From Paralithodes platypus (lineage: Eukaryota; Arthropoda; Malacostraca; Decapoda; Lithodidae): DNA of 64,000 nucleotides. Made by a program: the position numbers and the translations under genes. Numbering within the stretch: the stretch's first letter is position 1; the number at the start of each line of letters is the position of its first letter. This document shows positions 10,989-22,487 of the stretch, one piece after another. The notes beneath the pieces were generated by a model, which ran no database searches, was not told the DNA's origin, and worked only from the letters and a program-made list of their open reading frames with translations. The DNA is taken from positions 15,167,847 through 15,231,846 of the forward strand of contig CM064569.1 in the NCBI GenBank assembly GCA_032716605.1. The letters run 5' to 3'.

Positions 10989-11075
10989 AGTGTGAGTGTC
11001 CTGGGTTCGAATCCCCGGACTGCCACATGTGTTTGTTAATTTCGTTGGTTAGTGGAGAGAACATAATAATTACAC
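10987..11075 (+). mobile_element. tRNA-derived SINE S1 fragment
   Basis: The B box GGTTCGAATCC is at 11004-11014, followed by GACTGCCACATGTGTTTGTT and GGAGAGAACATA, as in the fuller reverse copy at 18605-18756. The 5' half of the tRNA head is missing and the body has an internal deletion. Confidence 0.75.
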
Positions 11076-11232
11076 GATTGTATTAATTTTAAGAAGGGTA
11101 TATGGAAGTCAGAGGGTTAATTGAGATAGTCTTTACCCTTAGAATTCCCACAGATCCTTCCTAAATTGTATAAAATCGTCTAATTATAGCCAGAATAAAC
11201 TGTCAAAATGCGTCAGAATCTTCAAAAGGTTA
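11066..11232. mobile_element. Family A-like MITE, copy 7 (left end lost)
   Basis: TTACACGATTGTATTAATTT and TATAAAATCGTCTAATTATA pair across the centre. The right end reads TCTTCAAAAGGTTAA. The left terminus was displaced by the SINE. Confidence 0.65.
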
Positions 11233-11329
11233 AATCCCAACTTATTCCTACCCCTCCCTTAGTCACTTATCGCCCTTATAGTCTGTCTCTCCCTTCACAC
11301 TGCATTATCTTCATCTTTGACCTTATTAT

Positions 11330-11364
11330 TTTACACACACATACTTACACAAACACGCGACACA

Positions 11365-11417
<53 letters not shown>

Positions 11418-11421
11418 TATA

Positions 11422-11495
<74 letters not shown>

Positions 11496-11520
11496 TATAC
11501 TATATACAATATACCCGGTA
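11330..11520. repeat. (CA)n and (TA)n microsatellites
   Basis: Acacac stretch, then TA dinucleotides broken by GAGTATACTGTATA, then GAGA, ending TATACCCGGTATA. Confidence 0.95.
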
Positions 11521-11724
11521 TATATATTTTTTTGTATTTAACCTTGAAAATCCTTCAGGAACCATATTTGCCTCTTCCCTAAGCCTTTCTGTACGAAGTA
11601 GTCTTCCTTAGTTCCACTTTTGTTTCTCATTAGATGTTTTGGTATATTAATTTATTTTAATCAATGTAAGATGGGCTTGTGAGAGTCAAAGGACTAATTG
11701 AGTTGCCTAGAGGTACTTTCCCTG

Positions 11725-11728
<4 letters not shown>

Positions 11729-11776
<48 letters not shown>
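11729..11776. repeat. (TA)n microsatellite
   Basis: Pure TA run at the 5' boundary of a LINE fragment. Confidence 0.95.
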
Positions 11777-11778
<2 letters not shown>

Positions 11779-12174
11779 CATATTCTATACTGTACTTTAA
11801 TGCGAGAAGTCTACGTAATAAAATAATCGAACTCAAACTTTTGCTACTAAACGAAGAAAAGGAAATTCATATAGGCTAATTGCAATTACTGAAACATTTC
11901 TAGATATAAATAACATTGATTTCTTACACGAATACCAGATTAACTCGTATAAATTGTACCACAAAGACAGATCATCCAAGAGAGGCGGTGGTGTTATGTT
12001 ATAAATCAAAGAAAACATTATAGCTCGTTAGAAGTCACAATTCCCTCGAACAAAGCCGAACTTTTATGTATCAAAATAAATAACAATGGTATAGAAATAA
12101 TGTTGTAGTGGTTTATCGGCGCCCAACGATAACAAACGTAGAGGATATATCGCTCTACAATACATTAAATACAA

Positions 12175-12209
<35 letters not shown>

Positions 12210-12246
12210 TCATAGGCGACTTTAACCTGCCTTATATTTCATGGCA
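11777..12246 (+). pseudogene. Decayed LINE endonuclease fragment
   Basis: Frames give YFNARSLRNKIIELK, LIAITETFLD, RGGGVML and, further on, IIGDFNLPYISWH. These are the NAR, TET and GDFN signatures of the APE-like endonuclease of non-LTR retrotransposons. Stops (for example after ILIG-like text near 11877 and VML near 12001), an A-run of about 24 at 12180-12204 and frame changes disable it. It resembles the CR1-like element here in layout but is clearly an older or separate family. Confidence 0.8.
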
Positions 12247-12321
12247 TGTAAAAGTCTTGGCGCGTCTTTTTTTAAAGAGGTTTCCCCAAGAGGCCTACTC
12301 CTCTATCTCTAACTCTCTCAC

Positions 12322-12660
12322 CTACAAAGAGTTATTCAGAATCTTCATCAGCAGATGTGAGAGTGATGGTGAAAGAATCATGAAGTTATCAGTCACCACA
12401 TCTCTTCTTTCATCGTCTGCTTGTAGTTTTTCTGCGTGTGTGACAGCTTTTGTCCAATTTTCCTTTGTTTTGCTTTTAATAGCTTCATGAGTAAGTGGCT
12501 TCAAATCTGCCATCTTGAATTTGTTTCTCGTGGATACATAGCCTTTAACCTGAGCCCAGATCAGTTCAATCGGGTTGTATTGACAGTGATATGGGGGAAG
12601 GCGCACAACCCCATGGCCATGCTCCGAGGCCGTTTTGTCAATTACATTATTAGCTCATCC
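12322..12660 (-). pseudogene. DDE transposase C-terminal fragment (Tc1/mariner-IS630-like)
   Basis: The minus strand reads VIDKTASEHGHGVVRLPPYH and continues CQYNPIELIWAQVKGYV. The LPPYH...NPIE.IW block is the hallmark around the third catalytic acid of Tc1/mariner/IS630-type DDE transposases. The E in NPIE would be that acid. The frame has a TGA near 12655 and upstream sequence ends at a G-run, so the N-terminus and the first catalytic Asp are missing. It cannot act on its own. Confidence 0.8.
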
Positions 12661-12774
12661 CACTTTTTTTTTATTGGGGGGGGGGGTTAATATAGGTGTT
12701 TGTTTTGCATTACTATGGAGGGTTTTGATAGTTTTTGTAACACATTATTTTTTAATGTTTGCCTTCTAGACCCT

Positions 12775-13200
12775 CTTCAGACTAAAACTGCCTTCCCAAA
12801 TCTCCTTCAAGCGACAAGATATCCACTATACTCTGTTTCTTTTCAGCTGACGATAAATTGAGTCCCTTAGCAGCTTATTTCTCGATAATTAATGTAAACA
12901 TATGAAACTACTATGTCTCTGTATCATATTAAGACCAAGTTTATATAATTAGCATCATATTTCACTACAAATCCTTCTAAATAACTGAGAAATCTTGATG
13001 GGAACTTTGACATTTTTACCGTCAGATGAAAAGAAACAGAATATAGACCCCCTCCAGACCCCCCTTCAAGCCAAGACACACCAGCCATAGGCTTGGACAT
13101 TCCTAGAATTGCAAACTCTGTCGCTCTCCAGGAAATATCGATACTTGAATGGGGAAAAACTTGTATAATGGCCAAACAAATTGAGCGAAATGTCTTAAAT
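12775..13200. mobile_element. Family J foldback element, copy 1 (candidate)
   Basis: CTCTGTTTCTTTTCAGCTGA (12829) pairs with CGTCAGATGAAAAGAAACAG (13019). The central ATATGAAACTACTATGTCTC resembles ATATGAAACTGCTATGTG at 33022. No coding capacity recognised. Confidence 0.55.
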
Positions 13201-14474
<1,274 letters not shown>

Positions 14475-14484
14475 GTATACACTC

Positions 14485-14720
14485 GGATGCCATAGTCTCT
14501 AGCCCACTTATAAATATTCGTGGACTTCACCTATTTATTATTATGGAAATATCTCTGGAAACGAATTCATGAATAACATTTTCTATACACCAACTACAAA
14601 ATTATTAATACTATTTATTGAAAAGCAAGTTATATCGAAAAATCAACCCTAATAGTAATAATTGCATAAAGAAGACAGGGTATCCACGAATTCTTATGAG
14701 TGGGCTAGAGACTATGGTAT
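14485..14720. mobile_element. Family I inverted-repeat element (candidate)
   Basis: CCATAGTCTCTAGCCCACTT (14490) pairs with AGTGGGCTAGAGACTATGG (14698), with weaker pairing inward through TATTCGTGGA / TCCACGAAT. Arms are about 37 bp and the centre about 155 bp. Confidence 0.65.
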
Positions 14721-15635
14721 CGATTGTACCTCTGACTGGGGAACATTTAGAAGGGTGGTATAGGATTTGCTGTCTGAGGCTTGTGTGTATGAGTTTGTTT
14801 ATATTTATGTATGACAGGGGGAAGGGAGGGGGGGGATTTTATTAGATCTACAGTATATTATTATATAGTAGGGCGTTTTTATACTTTAAATACTTACCTA
14901 CTATTATAGACTAAATAACTCATTCTCTCTCTCTATCTATCTATCTATCCATCTCATTGGAGGGTTGGGTAATTTTGTTTATAATTATTTGAACTAAATG
15001 ATTATGGGTGGGTTTTAAAGAATAACTCAACCATAACTATCGGCACTCATTGGGTAATTTGGGTACCCTCGTGTTATTGAATATATTTTGGTGATAATTG
15101 GTTGAATCATATTGAGGGGATGGGACTTTATGCCACCGAATTCCAACAGGATTTCTTATAATCATGCCCAGATTACAGCACGAACACAATACACTCTTTC
15201 TATGCCCAGGGCTACAGTATGGCTATAAGATCCTGTATTTGAGATAAGTTTCGTTTCCATACACTACCACAGGGATCCTAGAGGTGACAAGGTGGTGTTG
15301 GATTCTGGAGCTTGCACAAAACCTCTGTGTTACAGTTGAGGATTCCCCTCTTTGTTTCCACTGCCGAGAGTGTTACCTTAACCCTCATATTATGTGGATA
15401 CATGTCTGGCATACATGTGTGCTTTGGATTGTTATGTATCTGTCCACCTATCTATTGCCACAAATGTATTGCCTTCATCCTCCGCGGCAACCAAACTGAT
15501 TCTCTAACTTGTTTTGTTAGGCTAGAGGATTGTTAGCCCAAACGCCCATTGTAGTGAATAGTGTGTGAAGTGCATGCGTAGTGTCGTCGTGTTGTTGGAA
15601 AGGCTGTAGTTGTGAGAGTTGTCATGTACCGAACC
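14721..15635. other. Unassigned sequence
   Basis: A G-run at 14830 and a CTAT run at 14928-14950. The block 15120-15540 is moderately complex, but no frame carries recognisable motifs. Confidence 0.5.
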
Positions 15636-15740
15636 TATACCTAAAAACAAACCACCTACACCACCATTCCCCTGTCCACTACTACCGGTACCACTCTCTT
15701 CTGCTTCACCTCATATACCTCGTGCCTGTCTAACACCAGA
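15636..15740 (+). mobile_element. Family H element, single arm
   Basis: Shares AAAAACAAACCACCTA and CTCTCTTCTGCTTCACCT with the left arm at 7380-7440. A 6-bp insertion, TACCGGTA at 15683-15690, splits CTACTACCACTCTC. Confidence 0.7.
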
Positions 15741-15916
15741 AAATGTTCCCCCTAACCTTCATCATGTTCTCATTATCGATTTTATTTTATTTGATTTGAT
15801 TATTTTATTAAGTTGGTATAAATAGAGGATATACAAATGTTGCATACAGGTATGTGAATACACGGAGACTCAAAAGGGTGAAGATGCTTGGGCTTCCTTC
15901 CCCCCAGTCTATATTG

Positions 15917-15918
<2 letters not shown>

Positions 15919-15982
<64 letters not shown>

Positions 15983-15985
15983 TAT
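15919..15985. repeat. (TA)n microsatellite
   Basis: TA run ending TATATACAGTATATA. Confidence 0.95.
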
Positions 15986-16089
15986 ATATCAATAATTTAC
16001 TTACATACAATACGGTAAATCAACTAGGGTATGGGAGAATCGGGGGGGGGGGGGTAGGGATGACATGTATATATTTGGTATTTTATACA

Positions 16090-16731
16090 TTTAATTCTGC
16101 CCTCACGGTGGAGATTTAATTCTGCCCTCACGGTGGAGATTTAATTCTGCCCTCACGGTGGAGATTTAATTCTGCCCTCACGGTGGAGATTTAATTCTGC
16201 CCTCACGGTGGAGATTTAATTCTGCCCTCACGGTGGAGATTTAATTCTGCCCTCACGGTGGAGATTTAATTCTGCCCTCACGGTGGAGATTTAATTCTGC
16301 CCTCACGGTGGAGATTAATTCTGCCCTCACAATTCTGCCCTCACGGTGGAGATTTAATTCTGCCCTCACGGTGGAGATTTAAATTTCTGCCCTCACGGTG
16401 GAGATTTAATTCTGCCCTCACGGTGAGATTTAATTCTGGCCCTCACGGTGGAGATTTAATTCTGCCCTCACGGTGGAGATTTAATTCTGCCCTCACGGTG
16501 GAGATTTAATTCTGCCCTCACGGTGGAGATTTAATTCTGCCCTCAACGGTGGAGATTTAATTCTGCCCTCACGGTGGAGATTTAATTCTGCCCTCACGGT
16601 GGAGATTTAATTCTGCCCTCACGGTGGAGATTTAATTCTGCCCTCACGGTGGAGATTTAATTCTGCCCTCACGGTGGAGATTTAATTCTGCCCTCACGGT
16701 GGAGATTTAATTCTGCCCTCACGGTGGAGAT
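16090..16731. repeat. 25-bp minisatellite, about 26 units
   Basis: Unit TTTAATTCTGCCCTCACGG plus TGGAGA. A few units are shortened (near 16310-16340) or have single-base indels. Confidence 0.98.
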
Positions 16732-16921
16732 TTTTTATAGCTCTTCCTTTTATTTTTTCACTTCATTTACTTTTCTTTCCATTTATTTATTCTCTGACTC
16801 TCCCTCTAATCAAAAATTCTTGAAATTATCGCAATTCCTTTGTTTCACTTTTTACCTGCTCAGTTTTTTCCCTGTTCGTACGTTTTTAATTTTTCTTATT
16901 TCCTCTCTCTCCGTGTCCTTT

Positions 16922-16923
<2 letters not shown>

Positions 16924-16986
<63 letters not shown>

Positions 16987-17018
16987 ATTTGATAGTTGTG
17001 TGTGTGTGTGTGTGTGTA
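16924..17018. repeat. (CT)n then (GT)n microsatellites
   Basis: CT 16924-16984 and GT 17000-17018. Confidence 0.97.
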
Positions 17019-17094
17019 AGTGAGAGACATTTTGCACTATAACAATCATCATCTAGGTTATGCATATATTGAGAGGGTTAACCAAACAATAAAT

Positions 17095-17230
17095 ACTACT
17101 ACTACTAATAATAATAATAATATATACATACATTATACTAATATTTATTTATCTTTGCAGGTATGAGTGAGGGAGAGTTGTGTAGCCAGCCAGGCTCAGT
17201 AAGTAGCCTACACAAATAAGTTACCTGAGG
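17095..17230. other. Unassigned sequence with (ACT)n/(AAT)n
   Basis: Triplet runs at 17095-17125. TCTTTGCAG at 17152-17160 resembles an acceptor splice site, but no exon-like frame follows. Confidence 0.4.
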
Positions 17231-17571
17231 AACTTAAGGGGGGTGACCTGCTTTCTTCTCTCCTTTTTTTCTGGGTAGTAGCTATTCGACCCTATTCAGC
17301 CTACTGTTTTAAGACGTTTATCCTCATCCAGGTGGCGAGTGATAGCGAGCCAGCATATTTTGGATTATGATTTAGACAGCTGACTTAATTTGTACATTTT
17401 TCGGTAGAAAAATGTCTTTGGCGAAGCCGGATTTCTCCATACAATGATGGCTCGCTATCGCTCACCAGGAAAAAATCGATACCTGAATGAGGAGAAACGT
17501 CTTAAAACAGTAGGCTGAATGGGGCCGACTGGATAAAACCCAGAGAGAAAAAGGCAGGTTGGTTTCCTTAA
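17231..17571. mobile_element. Family E element, copy 2
   Basis: AACTTAAGGGGGGTGACCTGC to GGTTTCCTTAAG. In the centre AAAAATGTCTTTGGCGAAGC and GCTCGCTATCGCTCACCAGG match copy 1 in arrangement. Confidence 0.85.
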
Positions 17572-17575
17572 GCCT

Positions 17576-17780
17576 TTAACTCCTTCACTAGCAGGACGTA
17601 ATATTCATTACGTTACCATTAGACGATTTTCTGTAGCTTATAATGCACCTCTTGGGTTCATAGGGGTAAATACGATCTCAGTCATCCCTCTGAATAACAC
17701 AGGTCCTTTATAAACTGCAGAAAATCGTCTAATCTTAGCCAAAATCAAAGGTAAAGAGGCAACATGGTGCTGAAGGGGTT
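17576..17780. mobile_element. Family A MITE, copy 8
   Basis: TTAACTCCTTCACTAGCAGG to TGGTGCTGAAGGGGTT. Arms contain ACCATTAGACGATTTTCTGT and AGAAAATCGTCTAATCTTAG. Confidence 0.8.
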
Positions 17781-17794
17781 GGTTGGAGATGCGA

Positions 17795-18118
17795 TTATGC
17801 TATTCTTTTCTGCTTTCTTGCTATTATAATTTATTAGACGATTTTATTCAGATTAGGAAGGCTATATGGAAATCGGAGGGATAATTGAGTTAGTCTTTAC
17901 CCTTATATATTTAAAGAGCCGATTACGATATTCTTGTCTGTTTTTTGGCTATTATTAGACGGTTTTATTCAGATTAGGAAGGTTATATGGAAGTCGGAGG
18001 GTTAATTGAGTTAGTCTTGACCCGTATGCTTCCCGCAGCTCCTTTCTAAGCTGTATAAAATTGTCTAATGGTAGCCTGAATAAAATGTCAAAACGCGTCA
18101 CAGTCTTCAAAGGGTTAA
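17795..18118. mobile_element. Family A-like MITE, copy 9, with internal duplication
   Basis: The left arm is present twice: ATTAGACGATTTTATTCAG at 17835 and ATTAGACGGTTTTATTCAG at 17953. It is followed by one right arm (AAAATTGTCTAATGGTAGCC) and the terminus AAAGGGTTAA. Confidence 0.7.
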
Positions 18119-18245
18119 CGCCTTCGGTATTTGAGGAAGCATTTCTTCCTTTTATTCTGGATATCAGTATAAGACGATTTTATTTAGCTTAGGAGGGAAT
18201 TTTTGAAGTCAGAGGGTTAATTGAGATATACTTTACCTCTTCTGA
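18115..18245. mobile_element. Family A-like MITE, copy 10 (left half)
   Basis: TTAACGCCTTCGGTATTTGA and TAAGACGATTTTATTTAGC. It shares TTAA with copy 9 and has no right arm. Confidence 0.6.
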
Positions 18246-18277
18246 TTCGTAGATTAAAATAATAGAATAAATAAATA

Positions 18278-18308
<31 letters not shown>

Positions 18309-18604
18309 CATAATAATAATAATGATAAAATATTAAAATAAAATATCATAAATTAAAAGTGAAATAAATAAATAAATAAATAACGCGAAATAAGGTGTAA
18401 ACGGAGATATGATATTGAAAGATACACAACCATTCCAGTAGCAATGAAGAAATATTTAAATTGTAATCTAGTATTTAAATGGTCATAACGTTAAACAATT
18501 GAAACAGGGGAGTGCATATTATTCAAAGGGAGTGTATATTGCACGTATTATGAACTGGGGGGGGGGGGGGGGGTGTAAATTGTATGTGTAATAATGACTG
18601 GGGA
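18246..18604. other. AT-rich sequence with (AAT)n and (AAAT)n
   Basis: AAT repeats at 18265-18330 and a G-run of 16 at 18558. No gene seen. Confidence 0.7.
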
Positions 18605-18756
18605 GTGCAATTTATATGCATAATTAATATGTTCTCTCCACCAACCAACTTTAATCCTAAACTCGATTAATGAAATTAACAAACACATGTGGCAGTCTGG
18701 GGATTCGAACCCAGGACGCTCACACCGAAAATCAACACACTCATGCATTGCGCCAC
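18605..18756 (-). mobile_element. tRNA-derived SINE S1
   Basis: On the minus strand the head starts GTGGCGCAATGCATGAG (A-box region) and carries the B box GGTTCGAATCC (18701-18711). It is followed by GACTGCCACATGTGTTTGTT and a tail ending GGAGAGAACATATTAATT. Head and tail agree with the shorter copy near 11000. The cloverleaf is too decayed for a tRNA gene. Confidence 0.8.
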
Positions 18757-18939
18757 GAAGACAGTTAAAGAATGCTGCACAAACCTACGATTTATTATGC
18801 AGTTTCGAATCCTGCATACCAATCTTAGCATGTACATTCATTCCAACTGCACTATCGGAGGCTATGAATAGGTAAATGGAAGAAGTAATTAATGAAAAAC
18901 GGCTGGGGTGTCAATATCCAGGGGAGTACATATTACACG

Positions 18940-18963
18940 TGACACCGGTACAGAAGGGGTTAA
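18940..18963. mobile_element. Family A right terminus only
   Basis: GACACCGGTACAGAAGGGGTT ending in a TTAA that is also the left end of the next F copy. Confidence 0.65.
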
Positions 18964-19314
18964 GGGGGGATGGGCTGGTTTTCTGGACCACTTTCTCCCT
19001 CATGTTTAGCTCCACTAGTTTTCAGATGTTAAGATGTTTGCCCCATTAGTTAGTCGATTTTAAGACCTTTCGCCCCATTTCTTCGTCAATATTTAGACCT
19101 TTCGTGCTATTTAGGTGTCAATTTTTTCCCTGGCGAACGATAGTGAGCCTGTAATGTTGGAAGAATCGGCCTTCGGCCGGGAAATTTTTCTACCGAAAAA
19201 TGTACAAATTAATCTAGAAGGGGGATGTAATGGACTTTTTTTTAATTTAATGGAGGTCTAGGGAGGAAACTAGAAAAATAATGAAAACATGTAAGAATCG
19301 GCCAAAAAGTTAAC
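18960..19314 (+). mobile_element. Family F element, copy 4
   Basis: TTAAGGGGGGATGGGCTGG onward, with GGCCTTCGGCCGG and CTACCGAAAAATGTAC. The end at GGCCAAAAAGTTAA is degenerate. Confidence 0.82.
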
Positions 19315-19424
19315 CATCAGACTAAATAAACAGACTAACCACCATCTGCTTGGAGGGAGTAATGTTATCTTTATGCTGGCTGAGTGTTACGCCATATGAC
19401 ACGAGAGATCATGAGAGGCACACT

Positions 19425-19532
19425 GACACACACACACACACGCACATACATACATACACCCACACACATACACCCACACTCACACACACACACATACATG
19501 CACATACACCCACACCCACACCCACACCCACA

Positions 19533-19588
<56 letters not shown>
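19425..19588. repeat. (CA)n and (CCCACA)n microsatellite
   Basis: CA run with CCCACA and TACA interruptions. The His-Thr frames are artefacts. Confidence 0.97.
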
Positions 19589-19589
<1 letters not shown>

Positions 19590-19676
19590 CCCATGATTTC
19601 TGCCCTGTCACTCTTTGAAATCTGGGGGAGGCACTCGCTGCAGGCAGTTATGCCTTTTGTCTCCCTCATTCACATA
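19589..19676 (+). mobile_element. LINE family D, 3' UTR fragment
   Basis: GATTTCTGCCCTGTCACTC, GGGGGAGGCACTCGCTGCAG and TGTCTCCCTCATTCACATA match the D 3' end near 50820-50890. It ends in ACATACAT and CT/C runs. Confidence 0.82.
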
Positions 19677-19765
19677 CACATACATATGCATGCTCTCTCT
19701 CTCTCCCCCCCCCCCCCCCCCCAAGACTATATTAATAATACTTAGTGGTCATTATGGCTGCATTT

Positions 19766-19915
19766 TATTAATTTTGATTTGCTCCTCGCCTTTGAGTGGC
19801 TTCGGTCACCTGGGCATTATTAGTGGTAAGCAGGGAGGGTTCTGTGGGGGCGCTCGGTTATGGCCTTGGCCTTGCTCGGGACCTTGAGGCTGCTCGGTCA
19901 GATAGCCTCAAAAAC
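19766..19915 (+). mobile_element. S2 retroposon, 3' fragment
   Basis: GAGTGGCTTCGGTCACCTGG, GGGAGGGTTCTGTGGGGGCG and GGCCTTGGCCTTGCTCGGG match the minus-strand S2 copy at 47892-48408. The end is AAAAACAACCT, a weak (AAC)n tail. Confidence 0.8.
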
Positions 19916-20030
19916 AACCTAACTTTAACTGTGTATATGTATTAATGATAACTAAATGGCCAGCAATAGGTGTCTTGTTTGATATCTTACTTATTATACC
20001 AGCTGTTCCGGCACTCTATATAACTGTACC

Positions 20031-20246
20031 ATAACCCTTTGAGTACCAGCGACGTGTGTTAGGTTTTATTCTAGCTATATTTAGACGATAGTATGCAGTT
20101 TAGGAAGGCTCTGCGGTAGACACAAGGGTTGGTTGAGATAGTTTAAAGCTTTATTATTGCTAGAGGTCCTTCCTAATCTGAACAAAATCGTCTAATAGTT
20201 GCCACACAATAATGCAAAAGGACGTCACCGGTACTGTATGGGATAA
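20031..20246. mobile_element. Family A MITE, copy 11
   Basis: ATAACCCTTTGAGTACCAGC to CACCGGTACTGTATGGGATAA. Very close to copy 4. Confidence 0.85.
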
Positions 20247-20256
20247 TATGTCCGCA

Positions 20257-20473
20257 ATTTGACCACTTGCGAGTTTCAGGCTGTAAGGAAGTTGGAGCTG
20301 TAGACATCGATATTGAATAGAAATGCAATAATATTATTAATATTATTCTGATGGCTAAAGAGTATGTTGAATTGGGTTTTATGTAATTATACATGTAGTA
20401 CAACCGTATTTTAGCTGGAAATTCTGCTCAATATCGATGTCTACAGCTCCAAATTCCTCGCAAGTGGTCAATT
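20257..20473. mobile_element. Family P TIR element, copy 1
   Basis: Starts GACCACTTGCGAGTTTCAGG and ends with the complement CGCAAGTGGTC. Inner arms are GGAGCTGTAGACATCGATAT and ATATCGATGTCTACAGCTCC. It is flanked by ATTT (left) and AATT (right). The frame across the arms is not a gene. Confidence 0.85.
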
Positions 20474-20500
20474 GTATAAGTAAAGAGTTGGGTAAATAAA

Positions 20501-20620
20501 TGATAGAAAGGAGAGTCTTATAAACAATAGTTAAGTAAAGAAGATATTAATTAAGTATAATGATAGAAAGGAGAGTCTTATAAACAATAGTTAAGTAAAG
20601 AAGATATTAATTAAGTATAA
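20501..20620. repeat. 60-bp direct duplication
   Basis: Units 20501-20560 and 20561-20620 are the same sequence, beginning TGATAGAAAGGAGAGTCTTA. Confidence 0.97.
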
Positions 20621-20636
20621 TGCATTCCTCTAACAA

Positions 20637-21335
<699 letters not shown>

Positions 21336-21404
21336 AGACCGAGCTTACAGAGAGACCCTTGTGTTGATTTTGTGTGTAATACCCCCCCCCCCATCCTCCC
21401 TCGT

Positions 21405-21406
<2 letters not shown>

Positions 21407-21464
<58 letters not shown>
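21407..21464. repeat. (CA)n microsatellite
   Basis: Pure CA run after a C10 tract. Confidence 0.97.
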
Positions 21465-21466
<2 letters not shown>

Positions 21467-21495
21467 CGTTTAACCTAATCACTTTCCTTTCGTAC

Positions 21496-21670
21496 CCTTT
21501 CTCATTACCTCTCTTCTAGTTATCACTCCTTCATCTTTCTCATTACCGGTACCTCTCTTCTAGTTATCACTCCTTCATCTTTCTCATTACCTCTCTTCTA
21601 GTTATCACTCCTTCATCTTTCTCATTACCTCTCTTCTAGTTATCACTCCTTCATCTTTCTCATTACCTGC
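21496..21670. repeat. 38-bp minisatellite, left part split by a LINE
   Basis: Unit CTCTCTTCTAGTTATCACTC plus CTTCATCTTTCTCATTAC. The array resumes at 25669 after the LINE. One unit has a 6-bp insertion, TACCGGTA at 21544-21551. Confidence 0.95.
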
Positions 21671-21674
21671 CAAC

Positions 21675-22461
21675 TGCCAACAATTCAACGCCTACAGTAG
21701 CCATTTCAGCTGATGTTTCCGATACTCAAGATACAAATAGCGACTCTCTTCCCCCTCAAGACAACTTCCGTGTCGTGAGGAACAACGTTTGCCCCAAGAC
21801 CAGGAAACACATACCGATTACCGAGTGTCAAAACCGTTTCCAGATACTCGCAGACTCAGATGACGAAGAGGAAATAGAAGAAGTCCGGCTCGTGGGAGAC
21901 TCGATGATACGTGGTCAGCTCACAGAGTTTTGCGCCAGGGCACCTAAGACCAGGAAGCGTTTTGTATCCCTGGTGGTGGTGTGGATGACGTAGTTGCAGC
22001 AGTTGACGAAGTATCAAAGCTGGCCCCAGCTAATACAATGTACGTCATCCACGTTGGATCCAACGATGTACAGCGAACCCGGTCGGAAAGATTTGCTTTT
22101 AAAGTACCAGCAGCTGATCAAGTCGTTTAAGGAGAAGTCATCAAGGATCATCGTCTCAGGAATCGTCCCCCGGCTCGGTGTAGAGAGCCGATTTTACAAC
22201 ATAGCCACCAGCACAAATCGTTGTCTAGCAAACCTCTGCAGGAAGGAGAACGTGGGATTCGTCGACACCTGGGACAATTTCTACTACGATGACTATTTGT
22301 TTTCGGACGATGGAGTTCATCTGAACCAGGTGGGAGCAGCGCGTTTTGGGCGTCTTCTCAACGATGCGGTGAAGGATTTTCGGAGAAGAAATCGACTCAG
22401 CACAGGACAACCAGGAAGGAGGACCGAAGACAGCGAGGACGGCAATCTACAAAGGAATTAA
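21675..22461 (+). pseudogene. CR1-like ORF1 (SGNH esterase-like), frameshifted
   Basis: Opens within ORF1 text equivalent to residue 51 of the intact copy (NNSTPTVAIS). The GDSM block is present near 21900. A lost T at about 21962 shifts the frame until an extra A at about 22088 restores it. The roughly 125 bases between are out of frame and remove the GGG and GSND blocks. The remainder is normal, including DGVHLNQVGAARFGRLL and the stop at 22459-22461. CR1-type ORF1 esterase domains are known; this copy should not give an active one. Confidence 0.9.
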
Positions 22462-22487
22462 ATACTAATCCGTCAAGAACCGCGAAT

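Noticed and set aside
17150..17215. Splice acceptor plus exon (TCTTTGCAG/GTATGAG)
   Set aside because: No coding frame with recognisable content follows, and the motif is common by chance in AT-rich DNA.
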